Positions 24,672 to 33,863 are shown, counted from the first letter of the stretch. The stretch: 64,000 nucleotides of DNA from Streptomyces qaidamensis (GCF_001611795.1 NZ_CP015098.1:6758001-6822000), one strand, 5' to 3'. Program-made: numbers and translations. Notes: a model not told the origin generated them from the sequence alone.

Positions 24672-24848
24672 TCATCTGATCTGTACCGCCGGAGGCTGGA
24701 AGCGGCCGTCCTTGGCGGGAATCCTGCCGTTCACGATGTCCTCGTGCGTTACCGGCGCACTGGGGTCCGTTGGTTTCCCGCCGAGCGCCGTGGCTCCGGA
24801 GTCGCCCTTGATGCCCCACGGTCCGTACGCCGTGATGGCCTGGCCCTG
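24672..24848 (-). pseudogene. C-terminal tail of an unknown gene (copy A)
   Basis: The minus-strand frame reads AITAYGPWGIKGDSGATALG and then a conserved-looking end (THEDIVNGRIPAKDGRFQPP) with stop at 24672. Everything before about 24848 is antisense to an acyl-CoA dehydrogenase fragment, so the N-terminal part has been deleted. Its last residues lie directly before the 253-aa gene. Family unknown. Confidence 0.6.
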
Positions 24849-24849
24849 G

Positions 24850-25052
24850 GCGGCAAGCTCAACAACACCCGGGCGGCGCTGGAGATCTGCCGCACCGCGC
24901 GGACCGTGCTGGGCGCCAACGGCATCTAGCTGGAGTACCCGGTCATCCGGCACGCCAACAACCTGGAGTCGATCCTCACCTACGAAGGTACGGCGGAGAT
25001 GCACACCCTCGTGATCGGCCAGGCGCTGACGGGGCAGGCGGCGTTCCGGTGA
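24850..25052 (+). pseudogene. Acyl-CoA dehydrogenase C-terminal fragment with in-frame amber
   Basis: The frame LNNTRAALEICRTARTVLGANGI, TAG at 24927-24929, LEYPVIRHANNLESILTYEG, TAEMHTLVIGQALTG matches the C-terminal helices of glutaryl-CoA-dehydrogenase-type enzymes. The 5' three quarters are missing and one codon is now TAG. It was once the gene upstream of the hydroxyacyl-CoA dehydrogenase: its TGA (25050-25052) overlaps that gene's GTG. Confidence 0.85.
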
Positions 25053-25921
25053 GTGATCTCTCACGGGTCGGCGTGGTCGGCTGCGGTCTGATGGGCGCGG
25101 GCATCGCCGAGGTCTGCGCCCGGGGCGGCCTGGACGTTGTCGTCCACGAGGTGAGTCCGGGCGCGGCCGAGGCCGGCCGCGCCCGGATCACCGCCTCGCT
25201 CGACCGGGGCGTGCGGCGCGGAAAGCTGAGCGGCGCGGAACGTGACGCCGCCCTTGACCTGGTCCGGGTCACCACGCACCTCACGGAGCTGGCCGACCGG
25301 GACCTGGTCGTGGAGGCGGCCACGGAGGACGAAAAGGTCAAGGTCGAACTGTTCGCCGAACTCGACCGGATCGTCACCCGGGAAGACGCCCTCCTGGCCA
25401 CGAACACCTCTTCCCTGCCCATCATGAAACTGGGCACCGCCACCACCCGCCCGCAGCAGGTGATCGGGGTGCACTTCTTCAACCCCGTGCCGGTGTTGGA
25501 GCTGGTCGAGATCGTGCCCTCACTGCTGATGGCACCTCGGACACAGTCGCGTGCAGAGGGCTTCATCACGGGCATCCTGGGCAAGAAGGTGATCCGCGCC
25601 CAGGACCGGGCCGGGTTCGTGGTGAACGCCCTGCTCGTCCCCTATCTCCTCTCGGCGATCCGCATGCTGGAGTCGGGGCACGCCTCCGCCGGCGACATCG
25701 ACACCGGCATGGTCCTCGGCTGCGCCCACCCCATGGGCCCGCTGAGCCTGGCCGACCTGATCGGCCTGGACACCTTCACGGCCATCGCCGAGGCGATGTA
25801 CGCCGACTTCAAGGACCCACAGCACGCCCCGCCACCCCTGCTGCTGCGCATGGTGGAGGCCGGCCTGCTCGGCCGGAAGTCCGGCCGCGGTTTCCACGAC
25901 TACTCCGAGAAGGGCGACTGA
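25049..25921 (+). CDS. 3-hydroxyacyl-CoA (3-hydroxybutyryl-CoA) dehydrogenase
   Basis: A 290-aa NAD-dependent beta-oxidation enzyme. NAD-binding VGCGLMGAGIAEVCARGG; substrate/catalytic VIGVHFFNPVPVLELVEI (His of the His-Glu dyad) and NTSSLPI; C-terminal all-helical domain with GPLSLADLIGLDT. It oxidises (S)-3-hydroxyacyl-CoA to the 3-keto form. The upstream partner acyl-CoA dehydrogenase is a remnant, so this gene has probably lost its original promoter and may be poorly expressed. Confidence 0.92.
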   Translation: MSDLSRVGVVGCGLMGAGIAEVCARGGLDVVVHEVSPGAAEAGRARITASLDRGVRRGKLSGAERDAALDLVRVTTHLTELADRDLVVEAATEDEKVKVELFAELDRIVTREDALLATNTSSLPIMKLGTATTRPQQVIGVHFFNPVPVLELVEIVPSLLMAPRTQSRAEGFITGILGKKVIRAQDRAGFVVNALLVPYLLSAIRMLESGHASAGDIDTGMVLGCAHPMGPLSLADLIGLDTFTAIAEAMYADFKDPQHAPPPLLLRMVEAGLLGRKSGRGFHDYSEKGD

Positions 25922-25925
25922 CCTC

Positions 25926-27010
25926 ATGGCGCAGGAAGTACAGGGCGTGATCGCTCCGGGCAAGGGCGATCCGGTGCGGGTGGAGACGATCGTCGTCCCC
26001 GACCCGGGCCCCGGAGAGGCTGTGGTCCGCGTGCAGGCATGCGGGGTGTGCCACACCGACCTGCACTACAAGCAAGGCGGCATCAGCGACGACTTCCCGT
26101 TCCTGCTGGGCCACGAGGCCGCGGGCGTGGTGGAGTCGGTCGGCGCGGACGTCACCGATGTGGTGCCCGGGGACTTCGTCATCCTCAACTGGCGGGCAGT
26201 GTGCGGACATTGCCGATCCTGTCTGCGCGGGCGGCCCTGGTACTGCTTCAACACCCACAACGCACGGCAGAAGATTCCGTCGCCTCGACCGGCCAGGAGT
26301 CGCCGGCGCTGGGCATCGGCTCCTTCGCGGAGAAGACCCTGGTGGCGGCCGGGCAGTGCACCAAGGTCGACCCGTCGGTGGCGCCGCAAGTGGCCGGGCT
26401 GCTCGGCTGCGGGGTGATGGCCGGCATCGGCGCGGCGATCAACACCGGCACGGTGGGCCGGGGCGACACGGTCGCCGTCATCGGCTGCGGCGGGGTGGGC
26501 GATGCGGCCGTGGCGGGCTCCCGGCTGGCCGGCGCTGCGAAGATCATCGCGGTGGACATCGACGACAACAAGCTGGCCAAGGCCCGTGAGATGGGCGCCA
26601 CCCACACAGTCAACTCCCGCCGCTTGGAGGCGGTCGAGGCGATCCGCGAGCTGACCGGTGGCTTCGGCGCGGACGTGGTCATCGAGGCCGTGGGCCGTCC
26701 GGAGACATACCGGCAGGCGTTCTACGCCCGCGACCTCAACGGCACGGTCGTCCTGGTCGGGGTTCCGACCCCGGAGATGAAGCTGGAACTGCCCCTGCCG
26801 GACGTTTTCGGCCGGGGCGGGTCGCTGAAGTCGTCCTGGTACGGCGACTGCCCGCCCTCACGTGACTTCCCCATGCTGATCGACCTGCACCTGCAAGGCC
26901 GCTTGGACCTGGGGGCATTCGTGACCGAGACGATCGAACTCGATGAGGTGGAGAAGGCGTTCGAGCGCATGCAGCACGGCGATGTCCTGCGCTCGGTGGT
27001 GCTGCTCTGA
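25926..27010 (+). pseudogene. S-(hydroxymethyl)mycothiol dehydrogenase-type alcohol dehydrogenase, frameshifted
   Basis: The first frame (ATG 25926) carries the zinc-ADH start ACGVCHTDLHYKQGG, GHEAAGVVESVGADV and structural-zinc CGHCRSCLRGRPWYC. Near 26272-26282 the homology jumps by one base to a second frame, SPALGIGSFAEKTLVAAGQC, then AVIGCGGVGDAAVAG and so on to LLL at 27010. Joined, it is a full-length ~361-aa enzyme of mycothiol-dependent formaldehyde oxidation. A single base is missing or a sequencing error is present. The neighbouring amber-bearing remnant favours true decay. Confidence 0.8.
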
Positions 27011-27066
27011 GGGTCGCCACATCGAGTGCCTCGTCACCTCCGGGCGGTTCGGTTTTCGAGACCTCG

Positions 27067-28296
27067 TCAGCTCGGCGCGTGCCCGCTGTGGGATGTGTCG
27101 GCCGTGCGGTCGCCGACGCGGGGAGAGGGAAGGGGGACCCGCGCCGTCTCGCGTCGCAACGCGTGGGCGATGGCGCGCGCTTCGATGCCCGCCTGACGAA
27201 GGACACCCGTGAGGGGATTGGTGTATCCGGCGAAGTAGAGGCGTGCGGCTTCGGGATGGGTCTGTGCCCCTGCGGCGAGGGGTCGCCCAGCCTGGTCGAG
27301 GACGCCCAGGGACCCGACCAGGTCATGCAGGCCGGGCCGGTACCCGGTGGCGGCGATGACCGTGTCGGGTCGCAGCCGGGTGCCGTCGTCCAGAATCACG
27401 TCGGGGCCGTCGAACGCCTGGACGGCCGCGACTGGTTCGACCCGACCGGACCGGACGGCGTCCACGAAGCCGTGGTCGAGCACCGGGTTGACCCCTTCGC
27501 GGGCATTGCGGGTGTACAGGCCGGTGCGGGGCCGGGGCAGTCCCCGGGAGGTCAGGTCGGGCACCGCCAGACGTTGGGTGAGCAGGGAGGTGCGGTCGCG
27601 CCATGCGAGGGGGAGGGCCTCCGTCAGCCGGCCGACCGCATGCCATCGGGCGCTGGAGCGGGGCAGGATGTTGGGCGGGGTGCGCACGGCGATCCGTACC
27701 CGCTCGGCTCCGGCCCCGGCCAGGGCACCGGCGATCTCGGTACCGCTGTTACCGGCGCCGGCCACCAGGACGTCCCGCCCGCGGTAGGGGGCCGGAGAAC
27801 GGTAGTGGGCCGAGTGCAGCAGAGTGCCGGTGAAGGTCGAACGCCCGGGCCAGTGGGGAACGTTCGGGGTGTGGCAGCGGCCGGTGGCCACCACGACCGC
27901 ACCAGTGCGCACCAGGCCCTCCGGGGTGTGGACCAGCCACTGAGCTCCCGAACCGGGCTCGGCCCGTACGATGCGCCGCACCGGGGTGCTCACCCGGACG
28001 TCGAGTCGGTGATGGGTGACGTAGCGCTCCAGGTAGCGCACGTAGTCGTCCCGGCTCACCCACGGGCCTGCCTTCCGCGGCACCGGCAGGCCGGGGAGTT
28101 TCGAGGTGCCGGGTGTGGTGTGCAGGCGCAGATGGTCATAGCGCTGCGCCCAGCTCGCTCCGATTCGGTCCGACCGTTCCAGGATCACGGCCGGTACTCC
28201 GGAGCGGCGCAGTAGCGCGGCGACCGCCAGGCCGTGGGGACCGGCTCCGATCACGATCGTGGGAGCGCTGAGGTCTGGCTGTGGTGTCGGGGGCAT
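27067..28296 (-). CDS. Flavin-containing monooxygenase-like NAD(P)/FAD oxidoreductase
   Basis: A 409-aa protein from ATG 28296. The FAD Rossmann motif VIGAGPHGLAVAALL is near residues 15-30. WAQRYDHLRLHTTPG and a second nucleotide-binding motif VLVAGAGNSGTEIAGAL follow near 175-190. Late ATGYRPGLHDL completes the group B FMO/YUCCA-like pattern. Likely an NADPH-dependent heteroatom or ketone monooxygenase; substrate unknown. It converges on the mycothiol dehydrogenase and diverges from the ABC genes. Confidence 0.85.
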   Translation of the reverse strand: MPPTPQPDLSAPTIVIGAGPHGLAVAALLRRSGVPAVILERSDRIGASWAQRYDHLRLHTTPGTSKLPGLPVPRKAGPWVSRDDYVRYLERYVTHHRLDVRVSTPVRRIVRAEPGSGAQWLVHTPEGLVRTGAVVVATGRCHTPNVPHWPGRSTFTGTLLHSAHYRSPAPYRGRDVLVAGAGNSGTEIAGALAGAGAERVRIAVRTPPNILPRSSARWHAVGRLTEALPLAWRDRTSLLTQRLAVPDLTSRGLPRPRTGLYTRNAREGVNPVLDHGFVDAVRSGRVEPVAAVQAFDGPDVILDDGTRLRPDTVIAATGYRPGLHDLVGSLGVLDQAGRPLAAGAQTHPEAARLYFAGYTNPLTGVLRQAGIEARAIAHALRRETARVPLPSPRVGDRTADTSHSGHAPS

Positions 28297-28604
28297 CGGC
28301 TTCTACAACGGCGGACGGCGGCTCACGTCACGCTCGACGGGAAGGCACGGCCTCCGGAGCGGCGATGCCGACCGTTCGCCGGAACCGCGGGTGGCTGCCG
28401 TTACACCGGCGGTACGGAATCGTTGAACACCGGGCAGCAGCGCGCCGCCTCGCACAGGGGGCGGCCGCCCCGGGCCCGGGTCGTCCGGCCCATGAGCGGC
28501 CATGAGCCGGACAGGTCAGGGGACATGAGCCTGCGCGGCTCCGGCCTCTGCGGCGGGCTCCGGGCCGGCCCGCTACACCTGTCCGATCTTCTTGAGGGGC
28601 TCAT
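28297..28604. other. Divergent intergenic region
   Basis: 308 bp between the divergent FMO and ABC transporter genes. No coding frame, strong hairpin or repeat is convincing. It must contain both promoters. A GAGGGGC ribosome site for the ABC gene is near 28594-28600. Confidence 0.4.
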
Positions 28605-29240
28605 GTGCAGGCAGCAACGGCGTGCCACCGGCCAAGGCTGCGGATCAGCGGAGTCCGCAAGGCGTACGGCGGCAGGCAGGTACTGCAGGACGTCGATCTT
28701 GACGTACCGGCCGGGACGCTGGTGGGAGTCGTCGGCGAGAACGGGGCGGGCAAGAGCACTCTGCTGCAGATCGCCGTGGGACACCTGGCGCCCGACCGCG
28801 GAACGGTGACACGTACCGGGGCGGTGGGGTACTGCCCACAACAGGCCGTACTGAACGACGCGTTCACCGTCGGACAGCACCTGCGGTTGTTCCAGATGGC
28901 CTACCGGCTGCCGACGCTGGAGCGCGCCGACGAGCTGATGGAGGTGCTGGCACTGACCGGTTGCCGGCGACAGCAGGTCGGCGAGCTCAGTGGCGGAACG
29001 CGACAGAAGCTGAACCTGCTGGTCGCTCTCATGCACGATCCGCAGTTGCTGGTCCTGGACGAGCCCTACCAGGGCTTCGACTGGGACACCCATCAACGGT
29101 TCTGGACCCTGGCCGCCGACCTGCGTGATCAGGGCCGGTCGATCATCGTGGTCTCGCACCTGCTGCACGAACTGAACCACTTCGACGCGATCGCTCACCT
29201 GCGCCAGGGCCGTCTGCACTTCGAGGAGACCAACCGTTGA
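28605..29240 (+). CDS. ABC transporter ATP-binding protein
   Basis: A 211-aa single ATPase. Walker A GENGAGKSTLLQ (near 44-55), Q-loop YCPQQAVL, signature LSGGTRQKLNLL (variant LSGGT), Walker B LLVLDEPYQGFDW and switch His in VVSHLLHE. A GTG start at 28605 or ATG at 28603 in another frame; the GTG is in frame with the domain. Size and pairing with the ABC-2-like permease suggest a CcmA/BcrA-type exporter. The stop overlaps the permease TTG (TTGA). Confidence 0.92.
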   Translation: MQAATACHRPRLRISGVRKAYGGRQVLQDVDLDVPAGTLVGVVGENGAGKSTLLQIAVGHLAPDRGTVTRTGAVGYCPQQAVLNDAFTVGQHLRLFQMAYRLPTLERADELMEVLALTGCRRQQVGELSGGTRQKLNLLVALMHDPQLLVLDEPYQGFDWDTHQRFWTLAADLRDQGRSIIVVSHLLHELNHFDAIAHLRQGRLHFEETNR

Positions 29241-30028
29241 GGCTCTCCTGGACGGCATTCACCGAGCTGCTGCGCTGCACTCTGCTGGGCCACCTGCGTC
29301 ACCGGCTGGCCTTGGTTCTGGCGGTCGCGTTCATCCCCATCTGGATCGCCGTGGCCCGCCTGTGCACCTCCGACGAAATGATCCGCATCCGGCTGGATGC
29401 CATCAGCGCCTCCGTCTCCGCCCCGGCCGGCCAGGTGGGCCAGGTGGCCAGCGCTCTGGGCGCCATCACCATGGTCGCCGGCTTCATCACCTTCACGGAG
29501 ACCTTCCAGTCGCGGCAGATGGACCGCCGTCTGCTGCTGGCCGGCTACCCCAGACTGCCGATGCTGCTGGCGAAGCTCGCCGCCGTCGCCCTCACCGCCG
29601 CCCTGCTGGCCCTCTACACCACGAGCCTGCTGTGGATCTCCCTGCCCGTGCGCCACACGGTCCCCCTGGCGCTGGCCCTTGCGGGCGCGGGCCTCGCCTA
29701 CGGCGGCATCGGCCTTCTGCTCGGCTCTCTGGTCCGCGGCGAGCTGGAGGGCTTCTTCCTCATCATCATGCTCAGCCTGGTCGACACCGGACTGCAGAAC
29801 CCCGTCTTCAACACACTCATGGATGTGGCAGGCGTGTCCGCCCTTCCTCTGTACGGCGTGACCCAGCTGGCGCTGAGCTCAGCCCTCACCGCGCACATTC
29901 CCTGGCCCCACGGCGTGCTCTCCCTCACCTGGTCCGCGGCGACCGGCGCCCTGGCCCTGCTCGTTCTGCATACCCACCGCCCTTCCCGCTCCCCGTTGTC
30001 CCGCAGGGCGGGGGTCCGGGCAGGGTGA
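29237..30028 (+). CDS. ABC transporter permease (ABC-2-like, 6 TM)
   Basis: A 263-aa hydrophobic protein from TTG 29237, coupled to the ATPase. Six predicted helices; the first pair follows a basic lead (LLGHLRHRLALVLAVAFIPI). A short loop with FTETFQSRQMDRRLLLAG is typical of ABC-2 exporters. With the ATPase it makes a two-gene exporter, possibly for a peptide or drug. The NarL-type two-component system just downstream could regulate it, though it lies on the other strand. Confidence 0.88.
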   Translation: MRLSWTAFTELLRCTLLGHLRHRLALVLAVAFIPIWIAVARLCTSDEMIRIRLDAISASVSAPAGQVGQVASALGAITMVAGFITFTETFQSRQMDRRLLLAGYPRLPMLLAKLAAVALTAALLALYTTSLLWISLPVRHTVPLALALAGAGLAYGGIGLLLGSLVRGELEGFFLIIMLSLVDTGLQNPVFNTLMDVAGVSALPLYGVTQLALSSALTAHIPWPHGVLSLTWSAATGALALLVLHTHRPSRSPLSRRAGVRAG

Positions 30029-30265
30029 TCGCCGTCGTGCTGCGATGACCGCACGTCGGCGCGGCCTGCTCGTCGGGGGAAGCGACTGCGGACCTCGAAG
30101 CACCGGTGCAGCGGTGGTTCCCCGGTAACCCCTGCCGCTCAGCGGTGGGAGAGGTGGGTGACCAGACGGCTGCGAGCGGCGACCGCGCCGGTGAACTCGG
30201 CACCGTGCTCGCGCGCGCTCAGGAGCATGACTGAGCTGCCCCGTCATGAGCGCGTTGCCCCGACT

Positions 30266-30925
30266 TCAGCCGTTGCGCGGGGTGACCAGACCGGACTCAT
30301 AGGCCAGGACCACGAGTTGGGCCCGGTCGCGGGCATGGAGTTTGGTCATGGCCCGGTTGATGTGGGTCTTCGCGGTCATCGGGCTGATCACCATGCGGTC
30401 GGCGATCTGGTCGTTCGACAGGCCCTGAGCGGCCAGGGCGACCGCTTCGCGCTCGCGGCCGGTCAACTCCGCGAGCGCGGCGCCGGCGGCGGGGAGGGGC
30501 TGGGCGACGTACCGGTGGATCAGCTTGCGGGTGATGGACGGGGCGAGCAGGGCGTCGCCGCGGGCGGCGACCCGTACGGCGTGCAGGAGGTCCTCGGGCA
30601 CGATGTCCTTGACGAGGAACCCGGCGGCGCCGGCGCGCAACGCCTCGAAGACGTACTCGTCCATGCCGTAATTGGTCAGCATGACGACGTGCACGCCGGT
30701 CAGCGCCGGGTCGGAGGCGATGCGCCGGGTCGCCTCGATGCCGTCCATGACCGGCATCTGGATGTCGATGAGCGCGACATCGGGCAAACGCTCCTCGGCG
30801 AGAGCCACGGCCTGCCTGCCGTCGGCGGCTTCGGCCACCACCTCGATGTCGTCCTCGAGATCGAGCAGCGCCCGGAAGCCGCTGCGGATGAGCGGCTGGT
30901 CGTCTGCCAGCAGGACACGGATCAT
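30266..30925 (-). CDS. NarL/FixJ-type response regulator
   Basis: A 219-aa regulator. The receiver has DD at 8-9, phosphoacceptor Asp54 in ALIDIQMPVMDG and FLVKDIVPEDLL. The C-terminal LuxR HTH reads LTGREREAVALAAQGLSNDQ. The ATG overlaps the stop of the upstream kinase (4 bp), so the two are translated together. Confidence 0.93.
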   Translation of the reverse strand: MIRVLLADDQPLIRSGFRALLDLEDDIEVVAEAADGRQAVALAEERLPDVALIDIQMPVMDGIEATRRIASDPALTGVHVVMLTNYGMDEYVFEALRAGAAGFLVKDIVPEDLLHAVRVAARGDALLAPSITRKLIHRYVAQPLPAAGAALAELTGREREAVALAAQGLSNDQIADRMVISPMTAKTHINRAMTKLHARDRAQLVVLAYESGLVTPRNG

Positions 30926-32049
30926 GACGCTCGTCCCACGGGGAGCTCCGCCTGGACGGTGAAGCCGTGCCCGGTTCGCGGCTCGGCGCGCAGCCGGCCG
31001 CCGAGGACGGTGACGCGTTCGCGCATGCCGAGCAGCCCGAGGCCGGGGGCAGGGGCGTCGTCGGGGGCGGCCTTGCCGTCGTCGTCGACCCGGACGGACA
31101 GCGTCTCGGGCCCGTACTCGATCCGGACTGCCGCGGTGGTGGCACAGGCGTGCCGGGCGGTGTTGGTCAGTGCCTCCTGAACGATGCGGTAGGCGGTCCG
31201 GCCCACCGCGGCCGGCACGTCGTGCCGCTGCCCTACGACCGTCAGCGTCGCGTCCAGGCCCATCGAACGGGCGCGCTCCACCAGTTGGGGTAGGTGTTCG
31301 AGTCCCTGTGGTGGGGTCGTGTCGTCGTCACGCAGCGCCTCCAGGGTCGCGCGCAGCTCCCGGGTCGCCTCACGCCCGGCCGTCCGGATCGCCAGCAGCG
31401 TCCCGGGCACCTCCTCGCCTCGCCTGCGGGCCACGTGGACGGCGACCTCGGCCTGCACCTTGATGATCGAGATCTGGTGGGTGAGCGAATCGTGCAGCTC
31501 CCTCGCGATGTGCAGCCGCTCCCCGTCGGCACGGCGCCGCGCGGTCTCCTCCCGGGTCCGCTCGGCCTCGTCCGCCCGCCGCTCGGCCTGCCGCAGGGCC
31601 TCCCCGGCTGCGAACGCGGCGATCAACCAGGCGATTTCGAGTACGTTCCGGGCCTGCGCGAACGCATCGCGTGCCGACCCTTCGCCGAAGACCAGAGCCG
31701 AGAGGGGGAGGACGAGGAGCAGGGACACCGACGCCACCACCGTCAGGGTCCGGTGCCCGGCCCGCACGGCCCCGTACACCGCGACCAGGTACGGCACGGC
31801 GAGCACCTCGAACCCGGCTGCCTCGTAGCCCACCGCGCACAGGCCGGTGACGGCCAGCACGGCGATCGGAGCCCTGCGGCGCGCGATCAGCGTCAGGCCG
31901 CCGGCCGCCAGCAGCACGGAGCCCAGCAGCGCGCGCTCTCCGGCCGGGTGCGACCCGGACAACCCGGTGCCCAGCAGCAGTGCCGCCACACTGACGGCGA
32001 TCGCCCAGTCCATGGCACCGGCCGGGACACGAAAACGCCCTGTGTCCAT
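30922..32049 (-). CDS. NarL-family sensor histidine kinase
   Basis: A 375-aa protein from ATG 32049. Four to five N-terminal membrane helices with almost no extracytoplasmic loop suggest sensing within the membrane. They are followed by HisKA_3 with the phospho-His motif ARELHDSLTHQIS and a HATPase (LTNTARHA; GLGLLGMRERV). Intramembrane kinases of this type often sense cell-envelope drugs and control ABC exporters, which fits the exporter next door (inference). Confidence 0.92.
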   Translation of the reverse strand: MDTGRFRVPAGAMDWAIAVSVAALLLGTGLSGSHPAGERALLGSVLLAAGGLTLIARRRAPIAVLAVTGLCAVGYEAAGFEVLAVPYLVAVYGAVRAGHRTLTVVASVSLLLVLPLSALVFGEGSARDAFAQARNVLEIAWLIAAFAAGEALRQAERRADEAERTREETARRRADGERLHIARELHDSLTHQISIIKVQAEVAVHVARRRGEEVPGTLLAIRTAGREATRELRATLEALRDDDTTPPQGLEHLPQLVERARSMGLDATLTVVGQRHDVPAAVGRTAYRIVQEALTNTARHACATTAAVRIEYGPETLSVRVDDDGKAAPDDAPAPGLGLLGMRERVTVLGGRLRAEPRTGHGFTVQAELPVGRAS

Positions 32050-32100
32050 GCGCGCACCCTAGCCGGGACGTCGACGCGGGCGCGTCCCACCAGCGAACGA

Positions 32101-32218
32101 GCGGGCTGCTACCGCACCCGCGGTAGCAGCCCGCCGACTGCCGCCTTCGCGGCAGTCGCCTGCCGCGGAGGCGGCAGGCCGAAGAGACCGCACCTGCCGG
32201 ACGACCGGCAGTGCGGTC
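32101..32218. repeat. Cluster of four consecutive strong hairpins
   Basis: Arms: 32101-32115 with 32120-32134 (15 bp, 4-nt loop); 32135-32144 with 32149-32158 (10 bp); 32159-32166 with 32171-32178 (8 bp); 32186-32200 with 32205-32218 (14 bp plus one bulge). They fill the gap between the divergent kinase (start 32049) and the small membrane gene (start 32320). No gene ends here, so ordinary termination does not explain them. Confidence 0.75.
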
Positions 32219-32319
32219 GGCAGGCACGCTCCAAGTACAGCGCATCCCGGGCGTTCCCACGCACGAAGGATGCGCCGAGCACGGCCGACCGCGGCCGTCC
32301 ACGGAGTGAGGAGAGCGGC

Positions 32320-32703
32320 ATGAGTGCAGCAGACGTTCTGACGGTGGCAGCCGAGGGCGGCGTCATCGGCGACGGGCGTACGGGGGCCAACCTGGCCCTC
32401 GGGATGGGGCTGATCGGCGTGATCATCGGCTGGCCGGCCCTCGGCCGTGCAACCGGCCGTACCGGTACCGGCAACGCACGCACCGGGGCCAGGTCGGCCA
32501 TGGCGGCGGGCCTGGTCGGCACGGCCCTCGCGGTGCTGCATCTGGCCACTTCCAGTGGCGGTCCCGGCACCGGCAACGGGAGGGTGGGAGCCGTTGTGGC
32601 CGTCCCCTTGGGGCTGATCGCCATGGCAATGGGGCGGCGGGCACTCACCCGCTCACGTGCGGCGGAAGGGAACTCCGAACCCGTTGCCGGCTCAAGGAGG
32701 TGA
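32320..32703 (+). CDS. Small membrane protein, DUF6223-like (127 aa)
   Basis: ATG 32320 after GAGGAGAG. Three hydrophobic helices (NLALGMGLIGVIIGWPAL; AMAAGLVGTALAVLHLA; AVVAVPLGLIAMAMG) are separated by glycine-rich repeats of the form GRTGTGNARTGAR and GPGTGNGRVGA. I recall this pattern as DUF6223. No catalytic residue was seen; function unknown. It is isolated between the two-component system and the sugar locus. Confidence 0.7.
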   Translation: MSAADVLTVAAEGGVIGDGRTGANLALGMGLIGVIIGWPALGRATGRTGTGNARTGARSAMAAGLVGTALAVLHLATSSGGPGTGNGRVGAVVAVPLGLIAMAMGRRALTRSRAAEGNSEPVAGSRR

Positions 32704-32831
32704 CCGGTTCCCCAGCCGCCTACCGGTGGGCCGGCCCCCAGCGTGGTGCGTGCCCGCCAGGCGATCGCGCCCTCCTCGCCGCCCCCGGGAGGGCTGGACC
32801 GGGCCGGGCGCCCTTACCGAAGCCTCGCCGG

Positions 32832-33863
32832 TCAGCGGGAGTTGGGGTGGGGCGCAGGTTGCTCCCCCGAGCCCCGGACGATCAGTTGGGTGGGAACGGT
32901 GATGGTGCGGGCACGGGAGCGGTCGCCGTCGAGGCGGGCGAGGGCGGTGGCCGCTGCGGTGCGACCGATTCCTTCGGGATCCTGGGCGACGACGGTCAGG
33001 GCAGGCTCCAGCGCTTCGGCGAGGGCAACGTCGTCGAAGGCCACGAGGGCCACGTCCTTGCGTTTGCTGCGGGCGAGTTCGGCGACGATGCCCAGCGCCA
33101 TGATGTTGTTCCCGGCGAACAGGGCCGTGGGGGGATCGGCCAGTGCGAGGAGTTGGGAGGTCGCGGCCTCGGCGCCCGACTGGTCGTGGGCGTTGGCGAC
33201 CAGCGAGCGGTCGTAGGGGACGTCCGCTTCTTGCAGGGCCGACCGGTATCCGGCGAGGCGTTCGCGGCGGGTGTAGAGCTTGGTGGGGAGGTCGCCGACG
33301 AAGCCGATGCGGCGGTGGCCGTGGGCGATCAGGTGGGCGACGCCCCCCTGGGCGCCCGCGCGGTTGGAGCTGACGATGCTGTCCGTGGACAGGCCGACCC
33401 CTGGCCGGTCGAGGAAGACGATGGGCAGCCCCGCCGTACGGTGCGACTTGAGGTCGCAGTGGTCGGCGCCGACGGACGGCACGACGATCAGGATGCTGAC
33501 GCGCCGGGCGAGGAACTGGGCCGTCAGGGCGCGTTCGCGCTCCGGATCGTCCGCGGACGAGCCCATGAGCAGCGTCAGCCCACGGTCCCGGACGGTCTCC
33601 TCGATACCGCGGGCCACGGCTCCGAAGAAGGGGTTTGCCAGATCCGGGACGACCAGTCCTATGGTCGTGTCCGGACCGCCGACGCGGATGTTGCGGGCCA
33701 TGAGGTTCGGCTGGAAGCCCAACTCGGCCACCGCGGCGAGTACCTGTTCCCGCGTCCGCGCCGAGACGGGCCCGTCCCCGTTGAGGACTCGGGAGACCGT
33801 CTTGGCGCTGACACCTACTTCTCGGGCGACGTCGGCCAAGGTGGGGCGGCGGCTCGCTGCCAT
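32832..33863 (-). CDS. LacI family regulator of the fructan/fructose locus
   Basis: A 343-aa protein. The N-terminal HTH reads TLADVAREVGVSAKTVSRVLNG (about 8-29), with hinge and periplasmic-binding-like effector domain (IGLVVPDLANPFFGAVARGI; HGHRRIGFVGDLP). It is the last gene of the importer operon, 77 bp after the ATPase. The four palindromes of the form TGTCAwCGwTGACA at 37015-37043 and 41402-41431 are its likely operators, so it should repress import, sugar kinase and extracellular fructanase until sugar is present. Confidence 0.92.
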   Translation of the reverse strand: MAASRRPTLADVAREVGVSAKTVSRVLNGDGPVSARTREQVLAAVAELGFQPNLMARNIRVGGPDTTIGLVVPDLANPFFGAVARGIEETVRDRGLTLLMGSSADDPERERALTAQFLARRVSILIVVPSVGADHCDLKSHRTAGLPIVFLDRPGVGLSTDSIVSSNRAGAQGGVAHLIAHGHRRIGFVGDLPTKLYTRRERLAGYRSALQEADVPYDRSLVANAHDQSGAEAATSQLLALADPPTALFAGNNIMALGIVAELARSKRKDVALVAFDDVALAEALEPALTVVAQDPEGIGRTAAATALARLDGDRSRARTITVPTQLIVRGSGEQPAPHPNSR

